In this document: positions 57,201-64,000 of the stretch, piece by piece
Numbering within the stretch: the stretch's first letter is position 1
Layout of the letters: every line of letters starts with the position of its first letter
Origin: Aselliscus stoliczkanus
Taxonomy: Eukaryota > Chordata > Mammalia > Chiroptera > Hipposideridae
Direction of reading: 5' to 3'
DNA length: 64,000 nt
Assembly (NCBI GenBank): GCA_033961575.1
Contig: CM066736.1
Location: 5,179,501 to 5,243,500 of the forward strand
Notes under the pieces: generated by a model
What the model was told of the DNA's origin: nothing
Seen by the model: only the letters and a program-made list of their open reading frames with translations
The model's database searches: none
Program-made: the position numbers and the translations under genes

Positions 57201-60200
57201 ACAGCTCCTTTGGGTTTCCTCTTGGGACTACTGATGAGCAGTCTAAATTTTGCCTCCAGAAGACTCTGGAATGGATCAGAACTTCGTGTTAATTGGATAA
57301 ATTCCAAGGCTACTCTGAATCTAAACCTGAAAATTCACTCCTTGTGCTATTTCCCAAATTATGCCCAGTTACTTTTGTCCTGGATAGCATGTCAGACATT
57401 CTGAAGTAAGATTAAGGGTAGCGTTAAGATAAAACTCTTACAGATACTCTAATAATAACATGCCAGCAATATAAATTGCCTCCAATTTGAATGTGAACCC
57501 TGCTTCCCACTTTTAAAGTCCAAGGGAGAATTTGAAGGTCAGAGATTAAATCCTTCAAGTCCAAGGGAATTCAAGTCCAAACTCAAATTCTTGTGCATGA
57601 GTGGCTTCAAAGTCCAAAATCAAAGCCCCCAAACCATTTTCCCAAATTTTTTGCTCTGCTTGGTCTCAGCCACAGTTCTTGATGCCCACGTGGAGTTCAC
57701 AGCCCCGGCCTTCAGCACCTACAGCCTTACTTTAATGTCCACTCTGACTTTTATCAAAGCCAGAGGCTCCATAGAATACATAATGATTGTAGCCTCTGCC
57801 ACATACTTAGAAAGTTTTGAAAACAAGCAAATCCCCCAATTCCAAAAGCACTTGTTCCAGACGAAATTACACGCCAGAGCCCGTGAGCACATCTCAGTGT
57901 TGTTGGAGGCCAGAGCCAAGGTTTCTGAGTAAAGGCAAAATCTCAGTCTCTGTCTCACAGCGTTAGTTGGTGCCAGCTGTCTGGCTCCACCACCCGTGGA
58001 CTTCAGTTGAGGGAAATTGCCCCATAAGAAGTGAATCTTGGTCTTAGGCACTTAGAGTACCTGTGGGGAAAGCCACCTGTGCTTGGTGTTTTGAACCATT
58101 TGGGACACAATTGCCATCTCTCAAAGTTTGGGAATTTGTGGTGGTGGCACCTCAGTTACTAGGTCCACGCATGAGGGGCAGGCATTTTCAGGCCTGTGCT
58201 GGGAGCTTTTTCTTCTGTTTCTTCTTAGGGTATTGGTGAGGTCTGAGAAAGCTGCCTCTCATGGGCAGTTTTTTCCTCTGTCTTTCTCTTTCATGTATAA
58301 TTAACACATTTTTTGCGGGAAACGAGTAAACTCGTCATATAGCTTTTTATGCCCGCTTACAAAGTGTTAACCAGTCCAGTACCAACCTAAAGCCCACGTG
58401 ATAAAGAGAGGCTCACTATCCCAGTGTCTTTGTAATTACCTACACTGAGAAATTCCATTCGTTTGCAGCGCTATCCACCCTTAATCTCAGCCATGTATTT
58501 GTAGCCAGTTACCAAAATCCTAACAATTTCCCAGTAATTGCCTCTTACTTCAGGCTTTTCTCTTTCATCCAATCTCTCTTAGTGTCCTTATAACTGATTT
58601 TTTTCCCCATCCTTTCTTTCAGTTCTTTTATCCATTCTTTGCTCTTCTGAAATTCCTTAAAATCTAAGTGACAGTCTTACTCTCCTCACAAATCTTATTG
58701 CTTGTAAAAATAAAGGTCAGACCAGTTTGATGTAGCTTTCAAGATTCCGTGTTATTCAGTTGAAATTTCCAGAGTTTTAAAACATGTACTGTGTTTCAGG
58801 GCCCTCTACCAGATGCTGGGAGGAGGACTAATATAACTAATATAACTGCTGCCCTTTGTAGCTGCTCTCTCATTAGGGATCGCAGATGTGGGAACATCAT
58901 TTTAATATAAGTGTGCTGGCCCCTGTGGACACAGAGAGCCTTAGGATGCATGCTGCTGCCACAGAGCTGATCACAGACTAATGGTGGCACAGAGGAGAAG
59001 CTGAGCAGCTGTGCTGGAAAAGTCAGACCTTACCAAGGGTGACTTTGAGCTGCGTCCTGAGGGGTGAATTTAGGGATTTACCAGGGAGGTGAGCAGCATT
59101 AGGGCGTTTGAAACAGTGGGACGTGCAAATGCAGGCTCATAAAACCTTGGGCCAGCAACAGGGACAGCTGGAACTGAAACCAGGCAGTCAGACGTGACGG
59201 AAAGGCCTATCTTTGGTCAAAGAGGGGCCTCGTTAGGCTTAGCGGAGATCGGCCTTCATCTTGTAGGTGATGGGAAGGCATTGGAGGTTCTTAATGCAGT
59301 GGAAACTGGTAGGACCAGAGTTGTGTTTTAGAAAGATTAATGGTATGCAGGATGGATATAAGGAAGAGGAGTCCAGAGGCAGAGACGACTCCAGTATTCC
59401 TACAAACAGTCATGGGTCTGAAATATCCAAGTGGCTATGACAGTCTCCAGGAGAGGGTGGAACCCAGAGACGACACCTGGGTGGGGCAGAAGGAAAGTGA
59501 GGACGCTCAGATGGTGAGCAGGTTTCAGTTTTGGAGACTTTCACCAGAAAACACCTGTGGTGCCATTAATGAGAATGGCACATAGAAGAGTCCAGGTTTT
59601 AGGAAAAGATCCTTTGTTTTAGACAGGTCGGATCTGTTGTGTCTGTGCGACATAAAGGTGGTGATGAGCAGTGACCAGTTAGCTGCGTGAACCCACAGTT
59701 CTAGACCAGAGATAACGGGAATGAGCCAGGGTGTGGTCCTACTGTGTCTCCTTAGCCTTGTCTCCTCCAGCCCTCCACACACTCAGCAGTCCAGCCCGTG
59801 CATTCCCAGCCAAGTGTCCTACTGCGTTCTAGAAATGACTCTCCGAAACTCCGTGTCTGGCCCTAAAACGATGTAAATGGCATGAAAATGATTTCCCATG
59901 GGCTTTGGTTAAAGCTCCTGGCCCCAGAAGGCCTGCAGCTCTCTCTGCAGGCGTTCTTCTCAGGTGGCTTGGGGACATGAGCCAGTGGTCCTTTACGAAT
60001 ATCGACAGAGGTTTTGCCCCTCGAGCCAGTTCTTTACGGCCATTGAATCTGAATACACCTGAGTTCAAGTAATAAATGTCAGTAAAGCCAAGTGCTGTGA
60101 CAACTTAAAATCTCATAACTTGCTTATTTCAGATGCCGAGGTCCTGCATGGTTCTCCGAGCAGGGAAGCTTTTCAGTTTCAGCCACCGTTGCCCCCTGGC

Positions 60201-60914
60201 ACTCCTCCCACACAACCCCGGGGGACCCCTTCGCCCATCTTCACTCCTCCCCTCCCCAAGGGCACCCCGTCACCGACTCCCAGTGACTCCCTGCAGACCA
60301 GGGCAGCGTCGGCAGCTATGGACGAGGACGCACTGACTCTGGAAGAACTTGAAGAGCAGCAGAGGCGGATATGGGCGGCCCTCGAGCAGGCCGAGAGCAT
60401 CACCAGCGATTCGGACATTCCTGTTGACACACCTCTAACTGGGAATTCCGTGGCCTCTTCACCTTGTCCGAACGAGCCAGACCTCCCAGGCCCAGAGGGG
60501 AAAGCATCCGAGAAGCAGCCACCAGAGGAGCCCCAGGTCCCAGACACTTGTGCAGAGACACCGGAAGCTGAGCATCCCGCCAGCCCAGAACCCGAGGCCA
60601 CATCGCCGTGTCAGAAGCAAGAGGAGGAGCCCGCGCAGGGAGCCGCTGCAGACGCCCCTCTGGGTAATGGCGGCGTTGAGTCGGACTGCGACATTAGCAA
60701 CGGAGGCAGCCAGAAGCTCGTGCATGTGGACCCCAGCCCCTCCACACTCGCCAAGATGCACAGTCCTATCCCTGACATGAGCAAGTTCGCAACGGGAATA
60801 ACACCATTCGAATTTGAGAACATGGCAGAATCAACGGGCATGTACCTCCGGATAAGAAACTTGCTAAAGAACTCGCCCCGAAACCAGCAAAAAAACAAGA
60901 AGGCTTCCGAATAA
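39093..60914 (+). CDS. ZCCHC8: ZCCHC8, zinc finger CCHC-type containing 8 (complete, 14 coding exons)
   Basis: Fourteen exons splice to a 2,130-nt frame, 709 residues (707 in human). From family knowledge, ZCCHC8 is the scaffold of the nuclear exosome targeting (NEXT) complex. It binds RBM7 and the helicase MTR4 and directs promoter-upstream transcripts, snRNA extensions and other short RNAs to decay. Visible parts: an acidic N-terminus with a coiled-coil segment (about residues 50-80), a CCHC zinc knuckle with Cys230, Cys233, His238 and Cys243 (CFNCGSEEHQMKDC), a PSP proline-rich domain (SLPPFIYRMRQLGYPPGW, exon 10), a Pro/Ser/Thr-rich region with PPLP-type motifs, and the conserved MTR4-stimulating C-terminus (FATGITPFEFENMAEST). 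Two of its introns are U12-type. The frame is uninterrupted. Confidence 0.97.
40040..40280. repeat. Possible old LINE fragment in ZCCHC8 intron 1
   Basis: Sequence such as AATACAGAAAAGTTGAAGAGAT, then ACTTTATCACACACA, resembles old LINE 3' segments. A similar block is at 41705-41830. Weak. Confidence 0.3.
40572..40614 (+). CDS. ZCCHC8: ZCCHC8 exon 2 (43 nt, residues 68-81); AC acceptor
   Basis: It encodes NQELKRKLNILTRP with split codons at both ends. It is preceded by AC and, 11 nt further up, by the U12 branch-site consensus TTCCTTAAC at 40553-40561. The donor is GTATGA. Confidence 0.92.
41838..41959 (-). repeat. Family-A SINE
   Basis: Reverse full copy flanked by TACCCCAAATATTTT copies. 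Confidence 0.9.
42669..42779 (+). repeat. Family-A SINE
   Basis: Near-consensus copy flanked by AAAGAAACT. Confidence 0.9.
43043..43117 (+). CDS. ZCCHC8: ZCCHC8 exon 3 (residues 82-106)
   Basis: Acceptor GTTTTAG, donor GTAAGT. It encodes SGILVNNTKLDGPLLQ through NNVIS. Confidence 0.95.
43250..43445 (+). repeat. MIR relic
   Basis: GAATTTGAACCTGGACTCC, then GTGAACCTGGGCAGGTCATTGA and CTCTCTGCTTCCTAGTCTCATC, is the MIR core. Confidence 0.7.
43619..43946. mobile_element. Nonautonomous hAT-like DNA transposon
   Basis: The left end CAGGGATTGGCAGACTTT and right end AGTTTGCCGACCCCTG are inverted, with 8-bp flanks GTCTAGTG and GGCTAATG (six of eight match), the hAT signature. An internal copy of the terminus (CAGGGGTCGGCAAACTTT at 43868) makes the right 79 bp a palindrome-like unit by itself. 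No transposase ORF. Confidence 0.7.
45011..45116 (+). CDS. ZCCHC8: ZCCHC8 exon 4 (residues 107-142)
   Basis: Acceptor TATGCAG, donor GTATTT. It encodes KHFHQEIEEFVSDL through TSFNLLPQ. Confidence 0.95.
46030..46290 (-). repeat. L1M 3' fragment
   Basis: TTTACAGTTGACTTCAATATT and CAAAATGATCCCCCCAATAAG match the reverse strand of a common L1M end. Confidence 0.6.
46493..46570 (+). CDS. ZCCHC8: ZCCHC8 exon 5 (residues 143-168)
   Basis: Acceptor GTATTAG, donor GTAAGT. It encodes PSSVTLEEDHKVEES through NKEAFS. Confidence 0.95.
47426..47539 (-). repeat. Family-A SINE
   Basis: Reverse copy flanked by TGAAGAAAGATTT duplicates. Confidence 0.9.
47620..48640 (+). repeat. L2 and MIR relics in ZCCHC8 intron 5
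   Basis: An L2-like stretch (AATATTTACTAAATGCTG, then GGCCATTGGAGGGTTTTCAG) contains a MIR core at about 47950-48125 (GTTTACAGAGGAGGAAACAG, GGCTTGAATCCATGCC). Confidence 0.55.
48902..49015 (+). repeat. Family-A SINE
   Basis: Full copy with perfect flanks TAGAAGGAAGGAG. Confidence 0.9.
49020..49770 (+). repeat. L2 and old L1-like relics
   Basis: AGAAGCTGGAAACCAGTTAGG at 49471 repeats an almost identical L2-like unit at 48294. The flanking GACAATGGTACCGTGG and CTCAAGTATTTAGGGGTGAA are L1M-like. A short TG/CG-rich tract lies at 49583-49620. Confidence 0.45.
50127..50230 (+). CDS. ZCCHC8: ZCCHC8 exon 6 (residues 169-202); U12-type donor
   Basis: Acceptor TTCTGCAG. It encodes VVGSVLYFTNFCLDK through EGWEIP plus two bases. 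The donor GTATCCTA fits the GT-AG U12 class. Confidence 0.95.
50351..50416 (+). CDS. ZCCHC8: ZCCHC8 exon 7 (residues 203-224)
   Basis: It follows a 120-bp intron whose branch site TTCCTTAAT (50328-50336) lies about 15 nt from the AG. It encodes KYQQVFSHIVSLEGQ through VKAK. The donor GTTTGTG is weak. Confidence 0.93.
50998..51058 (+). CDS. ZCCHC8: ZCCHC8 exon 8 (CCHC zinc knuckle, residues 225-245)
   Basis: Acceptor AAATAG, donor GTAAAT. It encodes RPKPHCFNCGSEEHQMKDC-PM, with the whole C-X2-C-X4-H-X4-C knuckle in one exon. Confidence 0.96.
51517..51659 (+). CDS. ZCCHC8: ZCCHC8 exon 9 (residues 246-292)
   Basis: Acceptor AATTTAG, donor GTACCT. It encodes PRNAARISEKRKEFMD through FGRFKPGVI. 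Confidence 0.96.
51928..52070 (+). CDS. ZCCHC8: ZCCHC8 exon 10 (PSP domain, residues 293-340)
   Basis: Acceptor ACTTAG, donor GTATAG. It encodes SEELQDALGVTDKSLPP through ALYDGK, including the YPPGW motif of the PSP domain. Confidence 0.96.
52117..52546 (-). repeat. Long SINE (family B)
   Basis: Reverse full copy flanked by AGTGTTATCTTTTT and AGTGTTACCTTTTT, in ZCCHC8 intron 10. Confidence 0.88.
52830..53105 (+). repeat. L1/HAL1-like relic
   Basis: GGCATCTACTCTAAGAAAATG, then TGCACTGAATATGATAGTGAAA, resembles L1 3' ORF2 remains. Confidence 0.45.
53124..53230 (+). repeat. Family-A SINE
   Basis: Full copy with A tail. Confidence 0.9.
53340..53585 (+). repeat. L2 relic
   Basis: The 3' end pattern ACCAGCACCTGGCATGTGATAG, then GAAATAAATATTTT. 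Confidence 0.5.
53831..53899. mobile_element. 69-bp Tc1/mariner-type MITE
   Basis: The terminal inverted repeats TTGGGTTGTCGGAAAAGT and ACTTTTCCGACAACCCAG are nearly perfect and flanked by TA on both sides (53829-53830, 53900-53901). There is no coding capacity. High arm identity suggests a recent insertion. Confidence 0.85.
54561..54668 (+). repeat. Family-A SINE
   Basis: Near-consensus copy flanked by AAAAGCATTGGA and AAAAGCTTTGGA. Confidence 0.9.
54954..55075 (+). CDS. ZCCHC8: ZCCHC8 exon 11 (residues 341-381)
   Basis: Acceptor TAATAG, donor GTAAGT. It encodes DDSDGETEAGEIQQN through STPRGIPD. Confidence 0.95.
55447..55569 (+). repeat. Family-A SINE with AAAT-repeat tail
   Basis: Full copy. 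The tail is an AAAT microsatellite. Confidence 0.9.
56127..56213 (+). CDS. ZCCHC8: ZCCHC8 exon 12 (residues 382-410)
   Basis: Acceptor CATTAG, donor GTAAGG. It encodes EWRMFGSIPMQACQQ through SANFQT. Confidence 0.95.
56476..56593 (+). CDS. ZCCHC8: ZCCHC8 exon 13 (residues 411-449)
   Basis: Acceptor CATTAG, donor GTAGGT. It encodes PSAKSGSKRTSSQSS through ADMELDL, a basic Ser/Lys-rich stretch that could hold a nuclear localisation signal (KKQKK). Confidence 0.94.
56800..58750. repeat. Unassigned block in ZCCHC8 intron 13, perhaps an old LTR-type element
   Basis: Less AT-rich than the neighbouring introns, with repeated AAGTCCAAGGGA-type motifs (57510-57610) and two 110-residue noncoding-looking ORFs. 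No family could be named, and no terminal repeats were found. Confidence 0.25.
58990..59800 (+). repeat. L2-like relic
   Basis: GGTGATGGGAAGGCATTGGAGG, then AACTGGTAGGACCAGAGTTG, follow the L2 internal pattern. Confidence 0.45.
60133..60914 (+). CDS. ZCCHC8: ZCCHC8 exon 14 (residues 450-709 and stop)
   Basis: Acceptor ATTTCAG. It encodes a proline-rich segment, an acidic helix (DALTLEELEEQQRRIWAALE) and the conserved C-terminal MTR4-contacting region, ending KNKKASE and TAA. The middle (about residues 560-640) diverges from human, as expected for a disordered region. Confidence 0.97.
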
Positions 60915-61540
60915 CGGCTTGACGGAGTGCCGAGAGCTATCTAATGACGCCTGTGTGCCCTGGTAACTAGTACTGACTACGGGGACAGATGAAATTACCG
61001 TCCTCTGTGTCCTCCCCTGTTTAAAAATCCATCCGAGGCGGATTGGTGGGCTCGAGTCAGGCCTGTTTTAAAGAATGGAAAGACTGGGCTTGGTTTATTA
61101 TATTTTATTCCCTCTGATAAAAACTTAGGGGGGAGTGAAAAAGTATGAGCTGGGTTAGAGATAGTTTGTTAAAGTTTATACTATTTTTGGATTGTGAGTG
61201 TCTGTCCAGAGGGATGGTTTTTATCTGTCTTTTGTACATTGGTTTCCCTTTCTACGTTTTGCTAATTATCCTGTATATAAGTTTAATATATCACTTTTTA
61301 AAAGAAAAAAATTCTAACCATTTTAAATTCACATTTCAACTCTGACAACCAAATGAGAAAAATCAGGGATGAGCAGCTTTATCCCATTTGGGGTATTTTT
61401 GTAAGTGATTTACACACATCAATTTTAATAACACTTTTACTTTTTTGTAACTTCGTAACTTCATTCTTCATCTCAGCTTGCAATACAGGTATGTTGATCT
61501 TTGTCTACAAAGATTTAATAAATTAGTTTTCATATATATA
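60915..61540 (+). other. ZCCHC8: ZCCHC8 3' UTR
   Basis: AT-rich noncoding sequence. AATAAA at 61517-61522 followed by T-rich sequence marks the probable 3' end. Confidence 0.7.
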
Positions 61541-62200
61541 ATCTAAGACTCTGAATACTAAAAAGTGATTCACAGTTAAATTAGTAGATAAACCCCTGTA
61601 ATTTTGGAAGTAAATTGCAAAATTAGTGATAACAAAGGAAACATAAGAAATTGCAAATTTGGGTGTTTTCAGTGGATTTCAGTCTTAAATATGGAAACAG
61701 CAGAATCTTGTCATTATTTTGGAAAAAAAATGAACGGAGAGCAGCTAGGCTCTGCACAAAAATAATTTTCCAGATTTGAACCCTAACATAATTAATAGTT
61801 AAAATTAGAAAGTAGACATAAATAACTTGCTTTTCATTGTCAGATCCATAAGCTAGGGCTGAAACTATGGATTTTGTCTTCATGTGGAATGCTATTACAT
61901 CTTATAATCAAGTCCTATTGGAATGCTATTATAATCAAGTCCATGAAAATAAACAGATGATCTTGAACTGTTAGTCTCAGATAGTTAATACATTATCCTG
62001 CTCTTAGACCAGCAGAGGGAGCAAAATATTACCATTCCAGATTTGGTTTTCATGTTGAGAACTTAAGTAACCAAATTTACTGTTCTATAAACAGTAAAGA
62101 GAAGGAAAATTATATGAAAGGGAAAAATTTATTTTCAAGGCTCTCGCAGAACATGGTAGAAATTGAATAAAATGTTAAAGACTTTTGGCTTTTTTCTGTG
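61541..62200. other. Intergenic AT-rich sequence beyond ZCCHC8
   Basis: No gene or clear repeat recognised. A short direct repeat (GGAATGCTATTA, then TATAATCAAGTCC) lies near 61886-61940. Confidence 0.45.
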
Positions 62201-62509
62201 AGTTGAAGTATATAGTAAAAGTAATCCTTTGCAGATTACATAGTGCTTTTACATACATTCTCTTACTCAATATATCGGATAAATATGTTGTCACCATGTT
62301 ATTTATGTATGTAAATAAGGCAACTTCATTGGGATAGAGATGTTAAAAGGATTTCTCAGCAGCCAACCAGTGATCATGAGAGGCCAATCTTCAGCTAAAG
62401 ACCTGCCTATTCCCTAAATCATAGTATAGAAGTGGTTGCTTGTGCCCTTAAGCATTGAATTAGCCGAGTCCTCTCTGAATCCCAAAGATATCTAACAGTT
62501 CTCTCCTTA

Positions 62510-62700
62510 GCAGATGCTTCACACATCATGTTAAGGTATTTTTGTGCATTGCCCCATTTTCACAAGCACCATATTAGCTATGTTTTGTTGACTTTATCTG
62601 TTGGAAGACATGCCTAAGACACCCAGCTGGTAACTAAGCGAATTGAAATCCAGATCTGTCGGACCCCCACATCCATGCTCTTAGCCACTGTCCTGCCTGT
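62510..62700 (+). repeat. MIR relic
   Basis: CCCAGCTGGTAACTAAGCG, then CCATGCTCTTAGCCACTGTCC, is the MIR 3' pattern. Confidence 0.6.
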
Positions 62701-62835
62701 CTGTCAACAGCTCTATAAAATCACAAGTTTCTCCAAAAATCTGGCTCCTATTTCTTGATTTATTCAATTACAAACGGAGGGCACAACTTGTGTTAAGTTA
62801 TATGTGCTTTGGGGCATTCAAAGGAGAAGATGATA

Positions 62836-62969
62836 GGGCTGGCCGAATGGCTCAGTTGGTTAAGAGTTTGCTCAAGAGTGTGAGCTCTGAGCAACAGGGT
62901 CGCCAGTTCGATAAGAGGTCGGAGCTGAGCTGCCAACAAGTGGTTAGGATGGCTCAGCTTAAAAAGAAA
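62836..62969 (+). repeat. Family-C SINE
   Basis: Full copy flanked by AGAAGATGATAG and AGACGATGATAG. Confidence 0.88.
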
Positions 62970-62979
62970 GACGATGATA

Positions 62980-64000
62980 GAATGTGCTTTAAGGAGCTTA
63001 TTATACACTAGCGGGAAAAGGGATGGTTCCGTCTCAGCTACAAGATTCACTATGTGGCTGTGTAGGGAGGGAAAGGTACCTGGGTTATTTGGGGTGATGG
63101 GAGGACTGTCTTCACATTACAGGGCCACGGGTTTAAGAGTTCAATTTGGAGGGTATTTGAAGACTTCTGGAAAAAGCGAAGTTTTTAGTTAATCCTTAAA
63201 AGAGTAGGTAGGAGGATTTCTATAGACACAATGAGCATTGAAATGTACAGGAAATGGCGTAAGAACAAGCAGAAACATTCAAGAAATGCAGGATGGTAGG
63301 AAAAAAGACTTAAAAGGGTTGTTTCCTCACTGGTGCTGAGAACACTTGATTGCTTTGCTATGGGGTTTGAATTTTATGAAGGAAAAGGGTCTGCTAAAGA
63401 TCCTTCAGTGCATCTCACAGAACATCTGGCGGAGCAGGGGGTTTGGAAGAGAAACCTTCTCTCTTTGGAAAAGAATTCAGAATCAATTGGACAGAGGAGA
63501 CCTTTCACAGAAGGGAACCCAGCAAAATGGGAAGTAGTTGCTTTAAGAAGGTGGCCCATTTTTAAAGTTTATTCTGTTTGCTGTATTTGAGTATTATGAC
63601 AAGAGTGTTGGGTGGAGGAACAAGATACTGTTTGGACTTGTCCGTGCTGGGACAGGTCTCCAGGTGTGGGCAGGTGAGGTCATAGCCAAACACTGGTACT
63701 TCAGGATGGACTTGGGGCAGGGGTGGGGACCAGTTTCTAATCTTGGCCTTGGGTTAAAAGGAATGCGATTGTAATATACAGGTTGCTAAAACAAAGCCAG
63801 CGCTTTGTCCTCTCCTGGAGCAGGTAAGTGGAAAGACGGCACTGTCCTTACCAAAATACTACTACATGACCGATTTCTTTTTTCAAAAGGTTGCATTTTC
63901 CTTAAGGGGTCAAAAATGTGGTCTACTAACTACCAACAAGAGGCTTGCTCCCAGTTGGTTCTATTCTGGAATCGTTTTGCCCTTCTGTCTTATTTTGTCA
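62980..64000 (+). other. Intergenic sequence at the right edge
   Basis: L2-like phrases (for example GGGTTTGAATTTTATGAAGG at 63362) but no gene recognised. In human the next gene on this side is CLIP1, and no CLIP1 exon was found. Confidence 0.4.

Noticed and set aside
57054..57932. Two ORFs of 116 and 113 codons in ZCCHC8 intron 13
   Set aside because: No recognisable domain, no splice signals that fit the gene, and they lie in probable repeat-derived sequence.
60179..60761. Antisense ORFs opposite ZCCHC8 exon 14
   Set aside because: They mirror the proline/serine-rich coding frame and show no independent protein features.
61541..64000. CLIP1 3' end, expected from human gene order
   Set aside because: No matching exon found; probably beyond the right edge.

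Overview
The window is an ordinary stretch of placental-mammal nuclear genome: long AT-rich introns, GT-AG splice sites, two CpG-island promoters, MIR/L2/L1 relics and about thirty lineage-specific tRNA-derived SINEs. No bacterial, CRISPR or viral system is visible. Three orthologues of known mammalian genes were recognised by translating spliced exons, and their order and orientation match the block that lies on human chromosome 12q24.31 (ZCCHC8-RSRC2-KNTC1, shown here in reverse). The SINEs do not match primate Alu, rodent B1/B2, carnivore CAN or ruminant BOV elements. With a fresh mariner-type MITE they hint at a bat (perhaps Yinpterochiroptera), but the species call is a low-confidence inference.

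Layout. (1) Positions 1-17.2 kb, minus strand: the 5' part of KNTC1 (Rod, of the RZZ kinetochore complex). A putative noncoding exon 1 and coding exons 2-18 encode residues 1-496. The rest of the roughly 2,200-residue protein lies off the left edge. (2) About 17.0-17.85 kb: a CpG-island divergent promoter shared by KNTC1 (leftward, with an E2F/CCAAT/TTTAAA cluster) and RSRC2 (rightward). (3) 17.6-35.76 kb, plus strand: complete RSRC2, 10 coding exons, 435 residues (434 with the alternative NAGNAG acceptor). Four unannotated exon-like segments in its introns each carry an in-frame stop and look like candidate poison exons. (4) 35.8-38.9 kb: intergenic, with a SINE and L2 relics. (5) 38.8-61.54 kb, plus strand: complete ZCCHC8, 14 coding exons, 709 residues, behind a promoter with three ZNF143/STAF-like sites. 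Intron 1 is an AT-AC U12-type intron and the 120-bp intron 6 a GT-AG U12-type intron. (6) 61.5-64 kb: intergenic, with MIR and one SINE.

Functionally the genes are neighbours, not a pathway: KNTC1 acts in the spindle checkpoint, RSRC2 is an SR-related nuclear protein, and ZCCHC8 is the scaffold of the NEXT complex that feeds RNA to the nuclear exosome. The most useful observations are the two minor-spliceosome introns of ZCCHC8, the candidate poison exons and NAGNAG site of RSRC2, the ZNF143-site cluster, and young or nested SINE, hAT and mariner insertions. Exon boundaries come from reading-frame continuity, splice consensus and remembered similarity to the human proteins. No alignment was run.
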